Below, one piece after another: positions 1-7,762 of a DNA stretch of 46,381 nucleotides; within the stretch, counting starts at the first letter, position 1; the number at the start of each line of letters is the position of its first letter. Source of the DNA: DASSBR01 sp035708085 (GTDB lineage Bacteria; Pseudomonadota; Gammaproteobacteria; Natronospirales; DASSBR01). The DNA is taken from NCBI GenBank assembly GCA_035708085.1, contig DASSTE010000029.1, positions 1-46,381 of the forward strand. The letters run 5' to 3'. The translations under genes and the position numbers were made by a program. The notes under the pieces were generated by a model. It did not search any database. It was not told where the DNA came from and was given only the letters and a program-made list of their open reading frames with translations.

Positions 1-131
1 ATGGTTTTGGCTTGCCAGTCGGTGTGGGCCTGTACGGCCTGAACAATGTCGCGTGATGTGCGGGGGCTTCGTTCCCAAAGTGCATCCATCACCTCGCGTT
101 CGGCATCGGTAATCGGCAAGTTGTCGGTCAT
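1..131 (-). CDS. BlaI/MecI/CopY-family transcriptional repressor (5' end only, cut by window edge)
   Basis: The reverse strand from the ATG at 131 reads MTDNLPITDAEREVMDALWE, followed by RSPRTSRDIVQAV, and runs off the window after about 43 codons. The pattern 'I-(S/T)-(D/E)-AE-x-E-V-M-x-x-LW' at the N-terminus is the hallmark first helix of the BlaI/MecI/CopY winged-helix repressors, which bind TACA-type palindromes and are inactivated by proteolysis when a membrane sensor of the BlaR1/M56 type is triggered. The expected partner, an M56 peptidase, would lie off the left edge. A weak ribosome site (GAGAG) precedes the ATG. Two matching operators and a sigma-70 promoter lie immediately upstream, which supports autoregulation. 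Which genes it controls cannot be told here. Confidence 0.85.
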   Translation of the reverse strand, partial: MTDNLPITDAEREVMDALWERSPRTSRDIVQAVQAHTDWQAKT

Positions 132-146
132 GTAACTCTCAGCTGG

Positions 147-186
147 ATTACAGTTGTAAGCTAAAGCCTAGACTACAAATGTAATC
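147..186. promoter_or_regulatory. Two BlaI/MecI-type operators
   Basis: Two palindromes of the form TACA-N2-TGTA are present: TACAGTTGTA at 149-158 (within the longer palindrome TTACAGTTGTAA) and TACAAATGTA at 174-183. Their centres are 25 bases apart. This is the core recognised by BlaI/MecI repressors. The first lies downstream of the predicted transcription start and the second inside the promoter spacer, an arrangement typical of autoregulation. Confidence 0.75.
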
Positions 187-193
187 CTGTCAA
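165..193 (-). promoter_or_regulatory. Sigma-70 promoter of the BlaI-type gene
   Basis: On the reverse strand a perfect -35 box TTGACA (193 to 188) is followed by a 17-base spacer and the -10 box TAGGCT (170 to 165). The start codon lies 34 bases further on. One BlaI-type operator overlaps the spacer and the other covers the region just after the predicted start of transcription, so a bound repressor would block RNA polymerase. Confidence 0.7.
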
Positions 194-262
194 GAGTTTC
201 AGTTGGGGGAAATCAGCTGGACCTGATGCCGGGCTGGAAGGTCGCACGCTTTAGTTGAACGG

Positions 263-1483
263 TCAGAACCGCGTCGCGATGAGTTCCATGACGTTCATTT
301 CGTCGTCAACAAGACAGATCTGGCGCCATTTGTCGAACGTGGTGCACGGATGCGAGATGCCGAAAGCCACGATATCGCCGATGTCCAGGTCGCAGTTGTC
401 CGGCGTGTTCAGAAAGGCGTGCTGGTCCATCAGGCGGCTGACCGAGCAGTCGTCGATGGCCTCCGGGGTAAAGCCCGTCGCGGCGCGATAACGTCTCAGC
501 GGCCGCGGCAAGCCCGCGTCGAAACCCACGTCGCGCCGACCCAGCGCCGCGATCGCGAGTCCGCGTTCGGGTACGGACTGTATCGCTGCCATGACTTCCA
601 CGGCGGGTTTAAGGCCGTCGCCGAGATCGGGCCGGCGAGCATGAAGGGCCTGCTGGGCTTGTGCGTAGGTTCCATGGTCGTGGGTCACGTAACAGCCGGG
701 CCGGAGGACGGGAATGAATCGCTCGTGCACTTCGGGACGATCGAATACTTGCGCGACGATGTCATACCATTCGGATCCGGCGGCGGTAATGACGCGCCTG
801 GTTCCGGTGAACGCGGGATCGCTCGGCAGTTGCAGGCCGGTCGACACCAGTAATTCCACGTATTGTCGAATGGCGTTCTCGGACGCGCCTGTTCCGATGG
901 CGCCCTCATAACCCTCGATGCCTGCCAATGCCAGCGCCGGCGCGTCGATTACTTCGCGAGCCAAAGCCTGAACCTCTTCAGGCGACCGGCAGCCGCAGCG
1001 CCCGCCGCGCGCGCCGAGTTCGATCAATACCTGCAGCACGAGGCCTCGTCCGCCAAAGAAATCATTCAGGTCGTGGACCTGCTGCGGCGAATCGACCAGG
1101 CAGTAGAAATCGACTTCCGTATCGCGCAGCAGATCCGCGATCAGCCGCATGTTCGCTTCGCCGACGAGTTGGTTCGCCATCAGCAAGCGACGAACGCCGG
1201 CTTCCTGGTAGGCAGCCCGACATTGCGGCGCCGTCGCCAGCGTGATGCCCCATGCACCCGCGTCGATCTGGCGCCGGAATATCGCCGGTGTCATGGTGGT
1301 TTTGCCGTGCGGCGCGAGTTGCGCGTGGTGTGTGGTGACAAACCGTTGCATCCACGCCAGGTTATGTGTCAGCGCCGCATCGTAAACAGCGAGCGCCGGC
1401 AAACTGACCGCGTGCAGAATCGATGCCGATGCCGCGCCGTCTACCGGCGCGCCTTTTTCGCTGGAAAACCTGCCTGCGTCCAT
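263..1483 (-). CDS. PLP-dependent D-amino-acid deaminase / D-serine dehydratase-like protein (DSD1 family)
   Basis: A 406-residue fold-type III PLP enzyme. It has an alanine-racemase-like N-terminal barrel followed by a D-serine dehydratase-like C-terminal domain. The PLP lysine is probably K61 in APHGKTTMTP. A metal-binding His-x-Cys pair, H378 and C380 in SHPCTTFDKW, matches the zinc ligands of eukaryotic D-serine dehydratase. Family members cleave D-serine, D-threonine or hydroxy-aspartate; the substrate here is not determined. The gene lies 18 bases downstream of the YccF gene in the same direction and may be co-transcribed with it. The start at 1483 is the only ATG that keeps the whole N-terminal domain. 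No signal peptide is visible, so it is cytoplasmic. Confidence 0.82.
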   Translation of the reverse strand: MDAGRFSSEKGAPVDGAASASILHAVSLPALAVYDAALTHNLAWMQRFVTTHHAQLAPHGKTTMTPAIFRRQIDAGAWGITLATAPQCRAAYQEAGVRRLLMANQLVGEANMRLIADLLRDTEVDFYCLVDSPQQVHDLNDFFGGRGLVLQVLIELGARGGRCGCRSPEEVQALAREVIDAPALALAGIEGYEGAIGTGASENAIRQYVELLVSTGLQLPSDPAFTGTRRVITAAGSEWYDIVAQVFDRPEVHERFIPVLRPGCYVTHDHGTYAQAQQALHARRPDLGDGLKPAVEVMAAIQSVPERGLAIAALGRRDVGFDAGLPRPLRRYRAATGFTPEAIDDCSVSRLMDQHAFLNTPDNCDLDIGDIVAFGISHPCTTFDKWRQICLVDDEMNVMELIATRF

Positions 1484-1501
1484 AGCGCGTCCGTTCCGGG
1501 C

Positions 1502-1909
1502 TCAGTCGCTCTCGACGATCTGCACGCCGATCGGCCACAGCGAAATCAACGCCAGTTTCAGGTGCTGAATGCCGAACGGGATACCGATGATCGTGATGAA
1601 ATCAGCGAGGGCGCTGCCCAGATGGCCGAGCGCGAGCCACCAGCCAAAGAGAACAAGCCAGATAATGTTGCCGATCGCGCCCAACGGGCCGGTGCCGATG
1701 TCCTCCCTGCCGGAGAGTTCGCGCCGGCTCACCGCCTCGCGCCCGAACGGCCAGAAGGTAAAGCTGCCGATCACGAAGCACGCGCGGCCCCAGGGGATGC
1801 CGACGATGGAGATGAAGGCGATTATGCCGACGAGCCACCACGCCAGCCCCATGATGAAGCCGCCGAGTACGAACCACAGAATATTCCCGATCAGTCGCAA
1901 TAAGCTCAT
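1502..1909 (-). CDS. yccF: YccF-domain inner-membrane protein
   Basis: A 135-residue, strongly hydrophobic protein made of two similar halves, each with an 'IGNI(L/I)W' start and an 'IxxxGIP(W/F)G' turn (residues about 7-46 and 77-115). This duplicated pattern defines the YccF family (old name DUF307) of small inner-membrane proteins of unknown role. A GGAGA-type ribosome site lies upstream of the ATG. The end 'SLWPIGVQIVESD' is normal for the family. It sits between a channel-like remnant and the D-amino-acid lyase in the same direction; this context gives no functional clue. Confidence 0.85.
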   Translation of the reverse strand: MSLLRLIGNILWFVLGGFIMGLAWWLVGIIAFISIVGIPWGRACFVIGSFTFWPFGREAVSRRELSGREDIGTGPLGAIGNIIWLVLFGWWLALGHLGSALADFITIIGIPFGIQHLKLALISLWPIGVQIVESD

Positions 1910-1930
1910 GCCTTTTCTCCGTTGGACATC

Positions 1931-2122
1931 TTATTCGGTCAGATTATGAAAGCGATCGTAGTCGATGGTCCACCGGCCGCTGTCGGTGCGGCCTATGATG
2001 TCGCTGAAGCGGCGGTCGAAAAGGATATCTTTGGCAAGATAGATATGGCGCGCGAACACGACGATTGAATAACCCTTGTGCGGGTCACGCAGTTCCGATT
2101 CGTCGATTTCGGCCAGCAGGCT
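1931..2122 (-). pseudogene. Remnant of a KirBac-like inward-rectifier K+ channel, C-terminal end only
   Basis: About 63 codons are open from just after the stop of the upstream membrane-protein gene to a TAA at 1931. The translated end (ARHIYLAKDILFDRRFSDI, then DSGRWTIDYDRFHNLTE) resembles the last beta strands of bacterial inward-rectifier potassium channels, which typically read 'HARxxYxxxDIxxxxRFxD... DGRxxxDYxRFH'. The pore and transmembrane part is missing. There is no proper start: the frame can be extended only with TTG or GTG codons inside the preceding gene, giving unrelated residues. I read this as a 3' fragment left by a deletion. It could instead be a small translated protein coupled to the upstream gene. 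The family assignment is from memory of the motif. Confidence 0.45.
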
Positions 2123-2123
2123 G

Positions 2124-2681
2124 TTACGGCCAGAGCCAGCCGAACAGCGCACCGGTGACAAGGCCGTAGATCAGCCCGTCGATGACTTCCTTGGCAACGA
2201 TCTTCCACGGCTGACCGATCCAGATCCCCGCCGGAATCGCCGCAAAGGCGTAGGCCATGAAGCCGATGGTGCCGACGACGCGGAAGACCTGAATGAGCGG
2301 CGCGCCGATGACCAGGGTGCTGGAGGCGACGTAGGCGCAGAAGACCGAGACGATCAGGCAGTAAACGAACCATTGAATGAGACTCGGGCCCATATTCATC
2401 GGGCCGGGCCGGCGAAGGACCAGGAGCCCGACCGGGCCGTCCTTGAACTTCACCTTCGTTTCCAGCTTCTTCATGTCCTCGAGGCGGCAGTAGGGGATGG
2501 CGTACAGACCCGCCTTCGCGCCGCCTTTGCGGAGCGAAGCGGCGACCTCGCTTTCATTCGACAGTTCCTTGTAGTCCGACCTGTGCCAGAACTTCAAGGC
2601 CATGTGCAGGATGCTGCTGGCGATGAAGACGCCGATCGCGGACAGCAGGGTGGGCAGCCAGAGTTGGGCGATTGAGGCCAT
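2124..2681 (-). CDS. Conserved hypothetical four-helix membrane protein
   Basis: A 185-residue protein with hydrophobic segments at about residues 6-28, 101-123, 130-152 and 165-184, and a basic, charged cytoplasmic or periplasmic loop between the first two (residues 30-95, including HRSDYKELSNESE). It ends in FGWLWP, a tail seen in a family of uncharacterised membrane proteins. I do not recognise a named domain. It is transcribed away from the glyoxalase-like gene across a 105-base gap. Its stop codon directly abuts the channel remnant, suggesting that a deletion joined the two. Confidence 0.65.
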   Translation of the reverse strand: MASIAQLWLPTLLSAIGVFIASSILHMALKFWHRSDYKELSNESEVAASLRKGGAKAGLYAIPYCRLEDMKKLETKVKFKDGPVGLLVLRRPGPMNMGPSLIQWFVYCLIVSVFCAYVASSTLVIGAPLIQVFRVVGTIGFMAYAFAAIPAGIWIGQPWKIVAKEVIDGLIYGLVTGALFGWLWP

Positions 2682-2786
2682 GATCGCGTTCCTTTTGTTG
2701 GTGTGCGATGCAGGAACTATAGCCGGGATCGGGACTGGCCGCTATTGGGACTCCATTGGGTATGATATCGCTGAACAGGAGGAGAC

Positions 2787-3227
2787 ATGAATTACTTACA
2801 CACGATGTTGCGCGTGGCGAACCTGGATGCCACGCTCGAGTTTTTCTGCAAGCTGCTCGGCTTCGTCGAGGTCGAGCGCCGCGAAATCTCCGCGGGACGC
2901 TACACGCTGGTGTTCCTCGCGGCGCCGGGCGATGAGGAGGCGGCGCGCCGCAACTGGGCGCCGATGGTGGAGCTGACCTACAACTGGGATCCGGAAGAAT
3001 ACACCGGCGGGCGCAACTTTGGGCACCTTGCCTATCGCGTAGATGACATTTACGCGCTTTGCCGGAAGCTGATGGATGCCGGCGTCACGATCAATCGGCC
3101 GCCTCGCGACGGCCACATGGCTTTTATCCGCACACCCGACGGTATCTCGATCGAGCTGTTGCAGCGCGGGGACGCATTGGCGCCGGCGGAACCCTGGCAG
3201 TCGATGCCCAATAGCGGCACCTGGTGA
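2787..3227 (+). CDS. VOC-family glyoxalase I-like protein
   Basis: A 146-residue vicinal-oxygen-chelate protein that closely follows the lactoylglutathione lyase pattern: HTMLRVANLDATLEFF at the start, VELTYNWD, GHLAYRVDDIY and FIRTPDGISIELLQ. The four metal ligands expected from GloA are all present as H5, E62, H80 and E123, so an active metalloenzyme on glutathione hemithioacetals is plausible. It is about ten residues longer than E. coli GloA because of an inserted loop (residues 47-57) and a C-terminal tail, so a related substrate is possible. A strong AGGAGG ribosome site lies 5 bases before the ATG. It is a single gene, divergent from the membrane-protein gene on its left and convergent with the VWA gene. 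Confidence 0.85.
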   Translation: MNYLHTMLRVANLDATLEFFCKLLGFVEVERREISAGRYTLVFLAAPGDEEAARRNWAPMVELTYNWDPEEYTGGRNFGHLAYRVDDIYALCRKLMDAGVTINRPPRDGHMAFIRTPDGISIELLQRGDALAPAEPWQSMPNSGTW

Positions 3228-3243
3228 CGCGCATGCCGGGGAC

Positions 3244-3921
3244 TCAATCTCCCGGCAGTATATTTTGCAGCCGCTGCAGGTCGTTGATAACGCGCCATTT
3301 CCCGCCGGTCTTTTCGACGCGCTGCTTCCACGATGCCACGCGATCGAGGTATTTGTGCGGATCGACATTGTCGCTGCGCAACTTCGTTACGTTCAGGGCG
3401 AGAACCTGGACGCCGTTCAGTTTCAGTTTGACGTCGCGTACGTACCCTTTGGGCAGGTCTTCTTTCAGATCGGAAAAGATCAATATGATCTTCTGGTCCG
3501 GGTTTATTTCATTTAACCAGCCGATGCCTTGCAGGACGCCGCCGGTAATATCCGTGTAGGCGGAGGGATGCACAGTATCGACAAAGTGTCTTATCTGCTT
3601 CACAAAATCCCGCTTTTGCTGGTTGGCCACGCTGGGACGGTCCGCAAAGGTAGTTTGGGCGATGATGTCCTTCTCGCTGAAACTGGCGGTGTCGATTCGC
3701 GCGACGGCCATCGAGTCGCCGGGCTTCAAACGCGTCAGCAGATAGCTGATGATTTGCTGGGCCTTGTCGATTTCCTTGGTGTATGTGCCCGACGTATCAA
3801 GCAGCATGTAAACGCCCCGCGTCGGCGTATGGCCCATGCCTCCACATGCGGTCAGCGCAATCAAGCTGGTGCCTAACACCAGTACCAATCTCAGCGACTT
3901 TGGATGAAATAGCTTGCGCAT
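3244..3921 (-). CDS. Von Willebrand factor A-domain lipoprotein
   Basis: A 225-residue protein starting MRKLFHPKSLRLVLVLGT, with a lipobox LTAC (lipidated C26). Earlier in-frame codons are rejected because only this start gives a proper lipoprotein signal; an AGAAGG ribosome site lies upstream. The mature part is a single VWA fold: the metal-ion-dependent adhesion motif DTSGT (D42, S44, T46) comes first, then TDITGG and an IFSDL strand. It has no other domain. VWA lipoproteins usually bind a protein partner through a metal ion. It starts 2 bases after the stop of the 475-residue membrane protein, so the two are almost certainly co-translated and probably act together. The role is unknown. Confidence 0.8.
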   Translation of the reverse strand: MRKLFHPKSLRLVLVLGTSLIALTACGGMGHTPTRGVYMLLDTSGTYTKEIDKAQQIISYLLTRLKPGDSMAVARIDTASFSEKDIIAQTTFADRPSVANQQKRDFVKQIRHFVDTVHPSAYTDITGGVLQGIGWLNEINPDQKIILIFSDLKEDLPKGYVRDVKLKLNGVQVLALNVTKLRSDNVDPHKYLDRVASWKQRVEKTGGKWRVINDLQRLQNILPGD

Positions 3922-3923
3922 GT

Positions 3924-5351
3924 CTATAACCCTTCTACCGCGGGCTTTCTGTCGGAGTTCTGCGCCCTGTAATTTTTTACCATGCCTTCGATCCACAAGG
4001 GCAGGAAGATGGCCAGGTCGTAGACATTCACCAGCAGGTTGGCCGTGCCGTGGAGGACGTTACCGGTAACACGCAACGTCACGGCCACGAAGCGCAATAT
4101 GGCGGCGCCGACGATGCCCAACACGGAGCGCATCGAATGTATGAACGTTTCCAGCGGAATGGCTACGAAGGTCAGTGCAAAGGGCAGGATAAAACTCATG
4201 CCCATTTGTGCCGCAGTCGTAATCCATGAGTGCGTCGGCTGAATAACGCTCCCTTCGCCGCCGCGCAGGAAAGCGGCTGTTTCCAGCGAATTCTGCATCA
4301 GAATTTCGCGCATGAAAGCCAGGCCGGACTCGACGCAGGCAAGGCACAACAAAATGCTGAATACGATCCACATCATGCGGGTGCGGATGCGGTCGTTCAG
4401 CGCGCTGATGACCGGGAACAGGCGGGTGATCCGCAGCGATTCCATCAGGAAAAGGCCCATGGAGACCTCGACCAGAATAATCACCAGTGCGGCAATGTCG
4501 GCGACCTGCCAACCGCCGAGCGTATTGGTGCCGCCCACCATTTCAGCCATTGGGCGGGCGATCAGATTGAAGTTGATGAACGACCCGCCGACCGCGATCA
4601 GCAGTACGAAGGCGGAAATGAAAAACTGCGTTAACGATGAGGCGGACAAAGCCCGGACGGCCTGGTCGGTGCCACGCACGCTCTGCTCGTAATTGTCCAT
4701 GTGCCGGTCGATGGTCTTGGTGCGATCCAACAGGCCGGTGACGTTTTTATCCATCCGGTTGAGCATGGCGGTGGCCTGCCGCCAGTAAGGCAGGGCGCGC
4801 TTAAGCAGCTTGTGGCGCTCCCGGCTGGAATCGCGGTAGGCGGCCAGCGCCCGGCTTTCGGCCTTGACCAGCGAGCCGTGGATATCGTCCAGTACGTCGC
4901 TCACCATCGGCTCGCTACGCGCCGGAATATTGGCTACCGCTTCAACCGCCTTGACCCAGCCGGGTGGCGAGGGCGGCACCTCCGCGCTTTTGACGTAGTC
5001 TTCTTCGATATTGGTTATGGCTTCGCTGAGTTTGCGTTGCAGGGAGAGGTATTCAGCCAGTTCGTGTTGAACGGCACTATCGATGCGATCGAACTCGCGC
5101 TCGACGATGCGTTCGCTCGCCTCTCGGCCCGCCGCGAGCAAAACCTCGCGATTACGCAGTACCAGGCGTTGCTCGGCCTGTTGCAGGCTGGAGGCGGCCA
5201 CGCGAAGGCCATGATGCAGCGCGCGGGCCAGCGCCTGAATCGCCTGGTGAAATGGCTTGCGGGCGCCGTAAAGGACCAGAATCGCCAACAAAATCCAGAC
5301 TATCAGCGATAACGCCGGGCTGGACGTGATCATGTACCAATGGTTCTGCAT
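3924..5351 (-). CDS. Uncharacterised multi-pass membrane protein with coiled-coil domain
   Basis: A 475-residue protein of no family I recognise. The chosen ATG (MQNHWYMITSS) has a GGAGGGG ribosome site 5-6 bases upstream; an ATG five codons earlier overlaps that site and is rejected. Order of parts: one N-terminal membrane helix (about 12-30); a long charged, helical region rich in Glu, Arg and Leu (about 35-235, probable coiled coil); then five or so membrane helices between about 240 and 450, ending in a soluble tail. It resembles in layout a membrane scaffold or mechanosensitive-type assembly, but no pore motif is visible. It is the first gene of a pair with the VWA lipoprotein. Convergent neighbours on both sides make the pair a self-contained unit. 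Confidence 0.7.
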   Translation of the reverse strand: MQNHWYMITSSPALSLIVWILLAILVLYGARKPFHQAIQALARALHHGLRVAASSLQQAEQRLVLRNREVLLAAGREASERIVEREFDRIDSAVQHELAEYLSLQRKLSEAITNIEEDYVKSAEVPPSPPGWVKAVEAVANIPARSEPMVSDVLDDIHGSLVKAESRALAAYRDSSRERHKLLKRALPYWRQATAMLNRMDKNVTGLLDRTKTIDRHMDNYEQSVRGTDQAVRALSASSLTQFFISAFVLLIAVGGSFINFNLIARPMAEMVGGTNTLGGWQVADIAALVIILVEVSMGLFLMESLRITRLFPVISALNDRIRTRMMWIVFSILLCLACVESGLAFMREILMQNSLETAAFLRGGEGSVIQPTHSWITTAAQMGMSFILPFALTFVAIPLETFIHSMRSVLGIVGAAILRFVAVTLRVTGNVLHGTANLLVNVYDLAIFLPLWIEGMVKNYRAQNSDRKPAVEGL

Positions 5352-5492
5352 TGTTCCCCTCCACATGCGTTCTTTGGAGCCGAGGATAGAACGGCGAGGT
5401 GGCTGGCGGCCTGAAATAGTGGCCGGACGGCGCTATCGAGGGGATGAGTGGCACTTGGGAAATTTTGATCGACGGGAATTTTGTGCCATAAA

Positions 5493-5529
5493 AAAAGCCG
5501 CGCACGTCGGTCGGACGTGCGCGGCTTTT
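5493..5529 (-). terminator. Rho-independent terminator after the M13 peptidase gene
   Basis: A perfect 12-base stem, GCCGCGCACGTC (5497-5508) with GACGTGCGCGGC (5514-5525), closes a 5-base loop and is flanked by an A-run on one side and TTTT on the other. Read on the reverse strand it ends in seven Ts, just past the peptidase stop codon at 5540. The flanking A/T runs allow function in both directions. Confidence 0.92.
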
Positions 5530-5539
5530 AAGGGCCGGA

Positions 5540-7627
5540 TTACCAGATTTTGACCGGGTGCTTGCGGGCCATCTTCGAGCCGACCTTGCAATTGAAGGCT
5601 TTCGCGAACTCCGGCATGTTGCTGGCCGACGCAAACGCGCGAATCTTCGCCGGTGCGTGCGGATCAACGTTCAGCAGCAGTTCCGCCGTCTTCACGCGCG
5701 AGGTGCCTTCCCAGACACGCGCGGAGCTGAGGAAGAATCGCTGATCCTCGGTCATGCCGTCGATCTTCTCGTGGGCTTCCTTCGGATGGTTCTTGAGCGC
5801 GGTCTGCAGCGCCGTATAGGCGATGTTGAGGCCGCCCAGATCACCGATGTCCTCGCCCAGCGTCAGTTTGCCCTTGACGTGCAGGTCGGGCTTGCCGGGG
5901 ATCGGGGTGTACTGGTCGTACTGCTTGGCCAGTGCGGTGGTGCGCTTGTCAAAACGCTTCTTGTCCTGCTTGGTCCACCAGTTGACGCGATTGCCGTGGC
6001 CGTCGAACTGGCTGCCCTGGTCGTCGAAGCCGTGGCTGGACTCGTGGCCGATCACGAACCCGATGCCACCGTAGTTCACCGCGTCATCGCCGTGGGCGTA
6101 GAAGAACGGCGGTTGCAGGATGGCGGCCGGGAAGTTGATCGTGTTGGTGCTCGGATCGTAGTACGCGTTGATCGTCTGCGGCGTCATGTACCACTCTTTG
6201 CGATCGGTCTTGTGGCCAATCTTGCTGATGTCGTAGTGGTAGTTGTACTTGCTGGCCGCTTCCAGGTTGGCGTACCAGTGGCCGGGCTGGATGGTCAGAC
6301 CGCTCCAGTCGCGCCATTCGCCCTTGTCCGGATAGCCGATTTTCGGCAGGAACAGGCTCCATTTCTTGAGCGCCTTCTTCTTGGTCGCCTCGCTCATCCA
6401 GTCGAGGTGCTCGATGTGTTCCTTGAGCGCGTTGCGCACGTTGGTTACCAGCTTCTCGGCGCGCGCCTTGGTTTCCGGCGGGAAGTACTTCGCCACGTAC
6501 AGCTGGCCGAGGCCCATGCCCATGGCGCCATTGACGCTGCGCAGCACGCGCTTCCAGCGGGCTTTCTGCTGCGGCTGGCCGCGCAGGGTCTTGCCGTAGA
6601 ACTCGAAATAATTGTCCTGGAAGGCCTTGCTCAGGGCCGGAGCGGACGAGCTGATCAGGTGGAACTTGAGGTAAGCCTGCCACTGCGATACCGGCGCCTT
6701 GACCAGCAGCTTGTCGAATTCCGCGATGAACTTCGGCTGGGACAGCGAGAAGCCCTTGCCGACGTTCACGCCCTGGGCCTTGAAGAACTTCTCCCAGCTG
6801 AAGTGCGGGCTGATCTTGTCGGCCTCGGCCACCGTGACGAAGTGGTATTGGTTGTCGAGGTTGCGCATCTGGGTCGGCGACAGCGAGGCCTTGGCCAGCC
6901 TCGTCTCGAACGCCAGCACCGAATGTGCCTGCTTCTGAGCCTGCCTCGCGGGCGTGCCGGTCAGCTCCAGCGACTTGGCGATGTACTTGACGTAGGCGTT
7001 GCGGATGTCCTTGTACTTCTTTTCGAGGTAATAGGCGCGCGTCGGCAAGCCCAGTCCCGACTGATACACGTAGCCGATCTGCTTGGTGGCGTCGTTGAAG
7101 TCGGCGCCCGACCCAAAGCTGAACACGTAGCCGTCGCCTTCGTTATAACTGGTGTCGATGAAGTTGACGATATCGCCGGTATTCTTGAGGTGGTCGATTT
7201 GCGCCAGCTTGGACTTGATCGGCGTGTCGCCCAATTTGTTGATGGTGGCGGTATCCAGTCCTGCGGCGTACAGATTGCCGAGCTTCTGTTCGAGCGAAGT
7301 GCCCTTATGATCCCGGGCGTCGCGTGCGGCGGTGGTGAGGATCAGCTTCTGCTGCTCCATGCTCTTTTTGTGCAGCATGCCGAACGCGCCCCAGCGCGTC
7401 TCGTCGGCCGGAATCGGGTGGGCCTTGTTCCACTTCGCGTTCACATAGCTGGCGAAGTCCTGGCAGGGATCGTACTTGTTGTCGAGATTGAATGCGATCG
7501 GCTGGTCGGGGATGATGCTGACGCCCGAAGCCGACGCGGACGCCGTGTGATTCGCCGCCAGGGCGCCGCCGGCGGCAAGCGCGAGGCCAGCGCCGATGAC
7601 GAGCGGCTTGATCAGATATTTGCTCAT
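5540..7627 (-). CDS. Exported M13-family (neprilysin/PepO-like) zinc metallopeptidase
   Basis: A 695-residue protein starting MSKYLIKPLVIGAGLALAAG, a signal peptide ending near ALAANH. This ATG has a GAGGG ribosome site and is preferred over upstream in-frame codons. M13 signatures appear in order: NAYYDPSTNTINFPAAILQP (substrate-binding stretch), the zinc motif HESSH followed by GFDDQG, and GEDIGDLGG carrying the third zinc ligand Glu. It ends in a short Lys-rich KIW tail in place of the usual C-terminal Cys-Arg-x-Trp. M13 enzymes cut peptides shorter than about 40 residues, here probably in the periplasm or outside the cell. It is followed by a strong terminator and preceded by a second exported peptidase in the same direction, a likely peptide-scavenging pair. 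Confidence 0.93.
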   Translation of the reverse strand: MSKYLIKPLVIGAGLALAAGGALAANHTASASASGVSIIPDQPIAFNLDNKYDPCQDFASYVNAKWNKAHPIPADETRWGAFGMLHKKSMEQQKLILTTAARDARDHKGTSLEQKLGNLYAAGLDTATINKLGDTPIKSKLAQIDHLKNTGDIVNFIDTSYNEGDGYVFSFGSGADFNDATKQIGYVYQSGLGLPTRAYYLEKKYKDIRNAYVKYIAKSLELTGTPARQAQKQAHSVLAFETRLAKASLSPTQMRNLDNQYHFVTVAEADKISPHFSWEKFFKAQGVNVGKGFSLSQPKFIAEFDKLLVKAPVSQWQAYLKFHLISSSAPALSKAFQDNYFEFYGKTLRGQPQQKARWKRVLRSVNGAMGMGLGQLYVAKYFPPETKARAEKLVTNVRNALKEHIEHLDWMSEATKKKALKKWSLFLPKIGYPDKGEWRDWSGLTIQPGHWYANLEAASKYNYHYDISKIGHKTDRKEWYMTPQTINAYYDPSTNTINFPAAILQPPFFYAHGDDAVNYGGIGFVIGHESSHGFDDQGSQFDGHGNRVNWWTKQDKKRFDKRTTALAKQYDQYTPIPGKPDLHVKGKLTLGEDIGDLGGLNIAYTALQTALKNHPKEAHEKIDGMTEDQRFFLSSARVWEGTSRVKTAELLLNVDPHAPAKIRAFASASNMPEFAKAFNCKVGSKMARKHPVKIW

Positions 7628-7762
7628 GTTTGCCCTCAGAAATCGTGAAATGCCGGATGGGCCGGAGCCGGCAGTATAGGGCAATCCCCGACCTGCCGCA
7701 CCCATTTCCTGTTTAGGTCCCCCTGACTTTTCGACGCCACACGGAGCTGTGGCAATACTGCT

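Noticed and set aside
2123..2161. TTG or GTG codon as start for the channel-like remnant
   Set aside because: These starts lie inside the previous gene in another frame and would add unrelated residues before the similarity begins.
2761..2766. TATGAT as a -10 box for the glyoxalase-like gene
   Set aside because: No acceptable -35 box occurs at 16-18 bases upstream, so the promoter is not called.
5558..7648. A 696-codon open frame on the plus strand opposite the M13 peptidase gene
   Set aside because: It mirrors a real, motif-rich gene, has no ribosome site and no recognisable domain. High GC content makes long antisense frames common here; similar frames at 863-1903, 27134-29026 and 31051-32583 were left out for the same reason.
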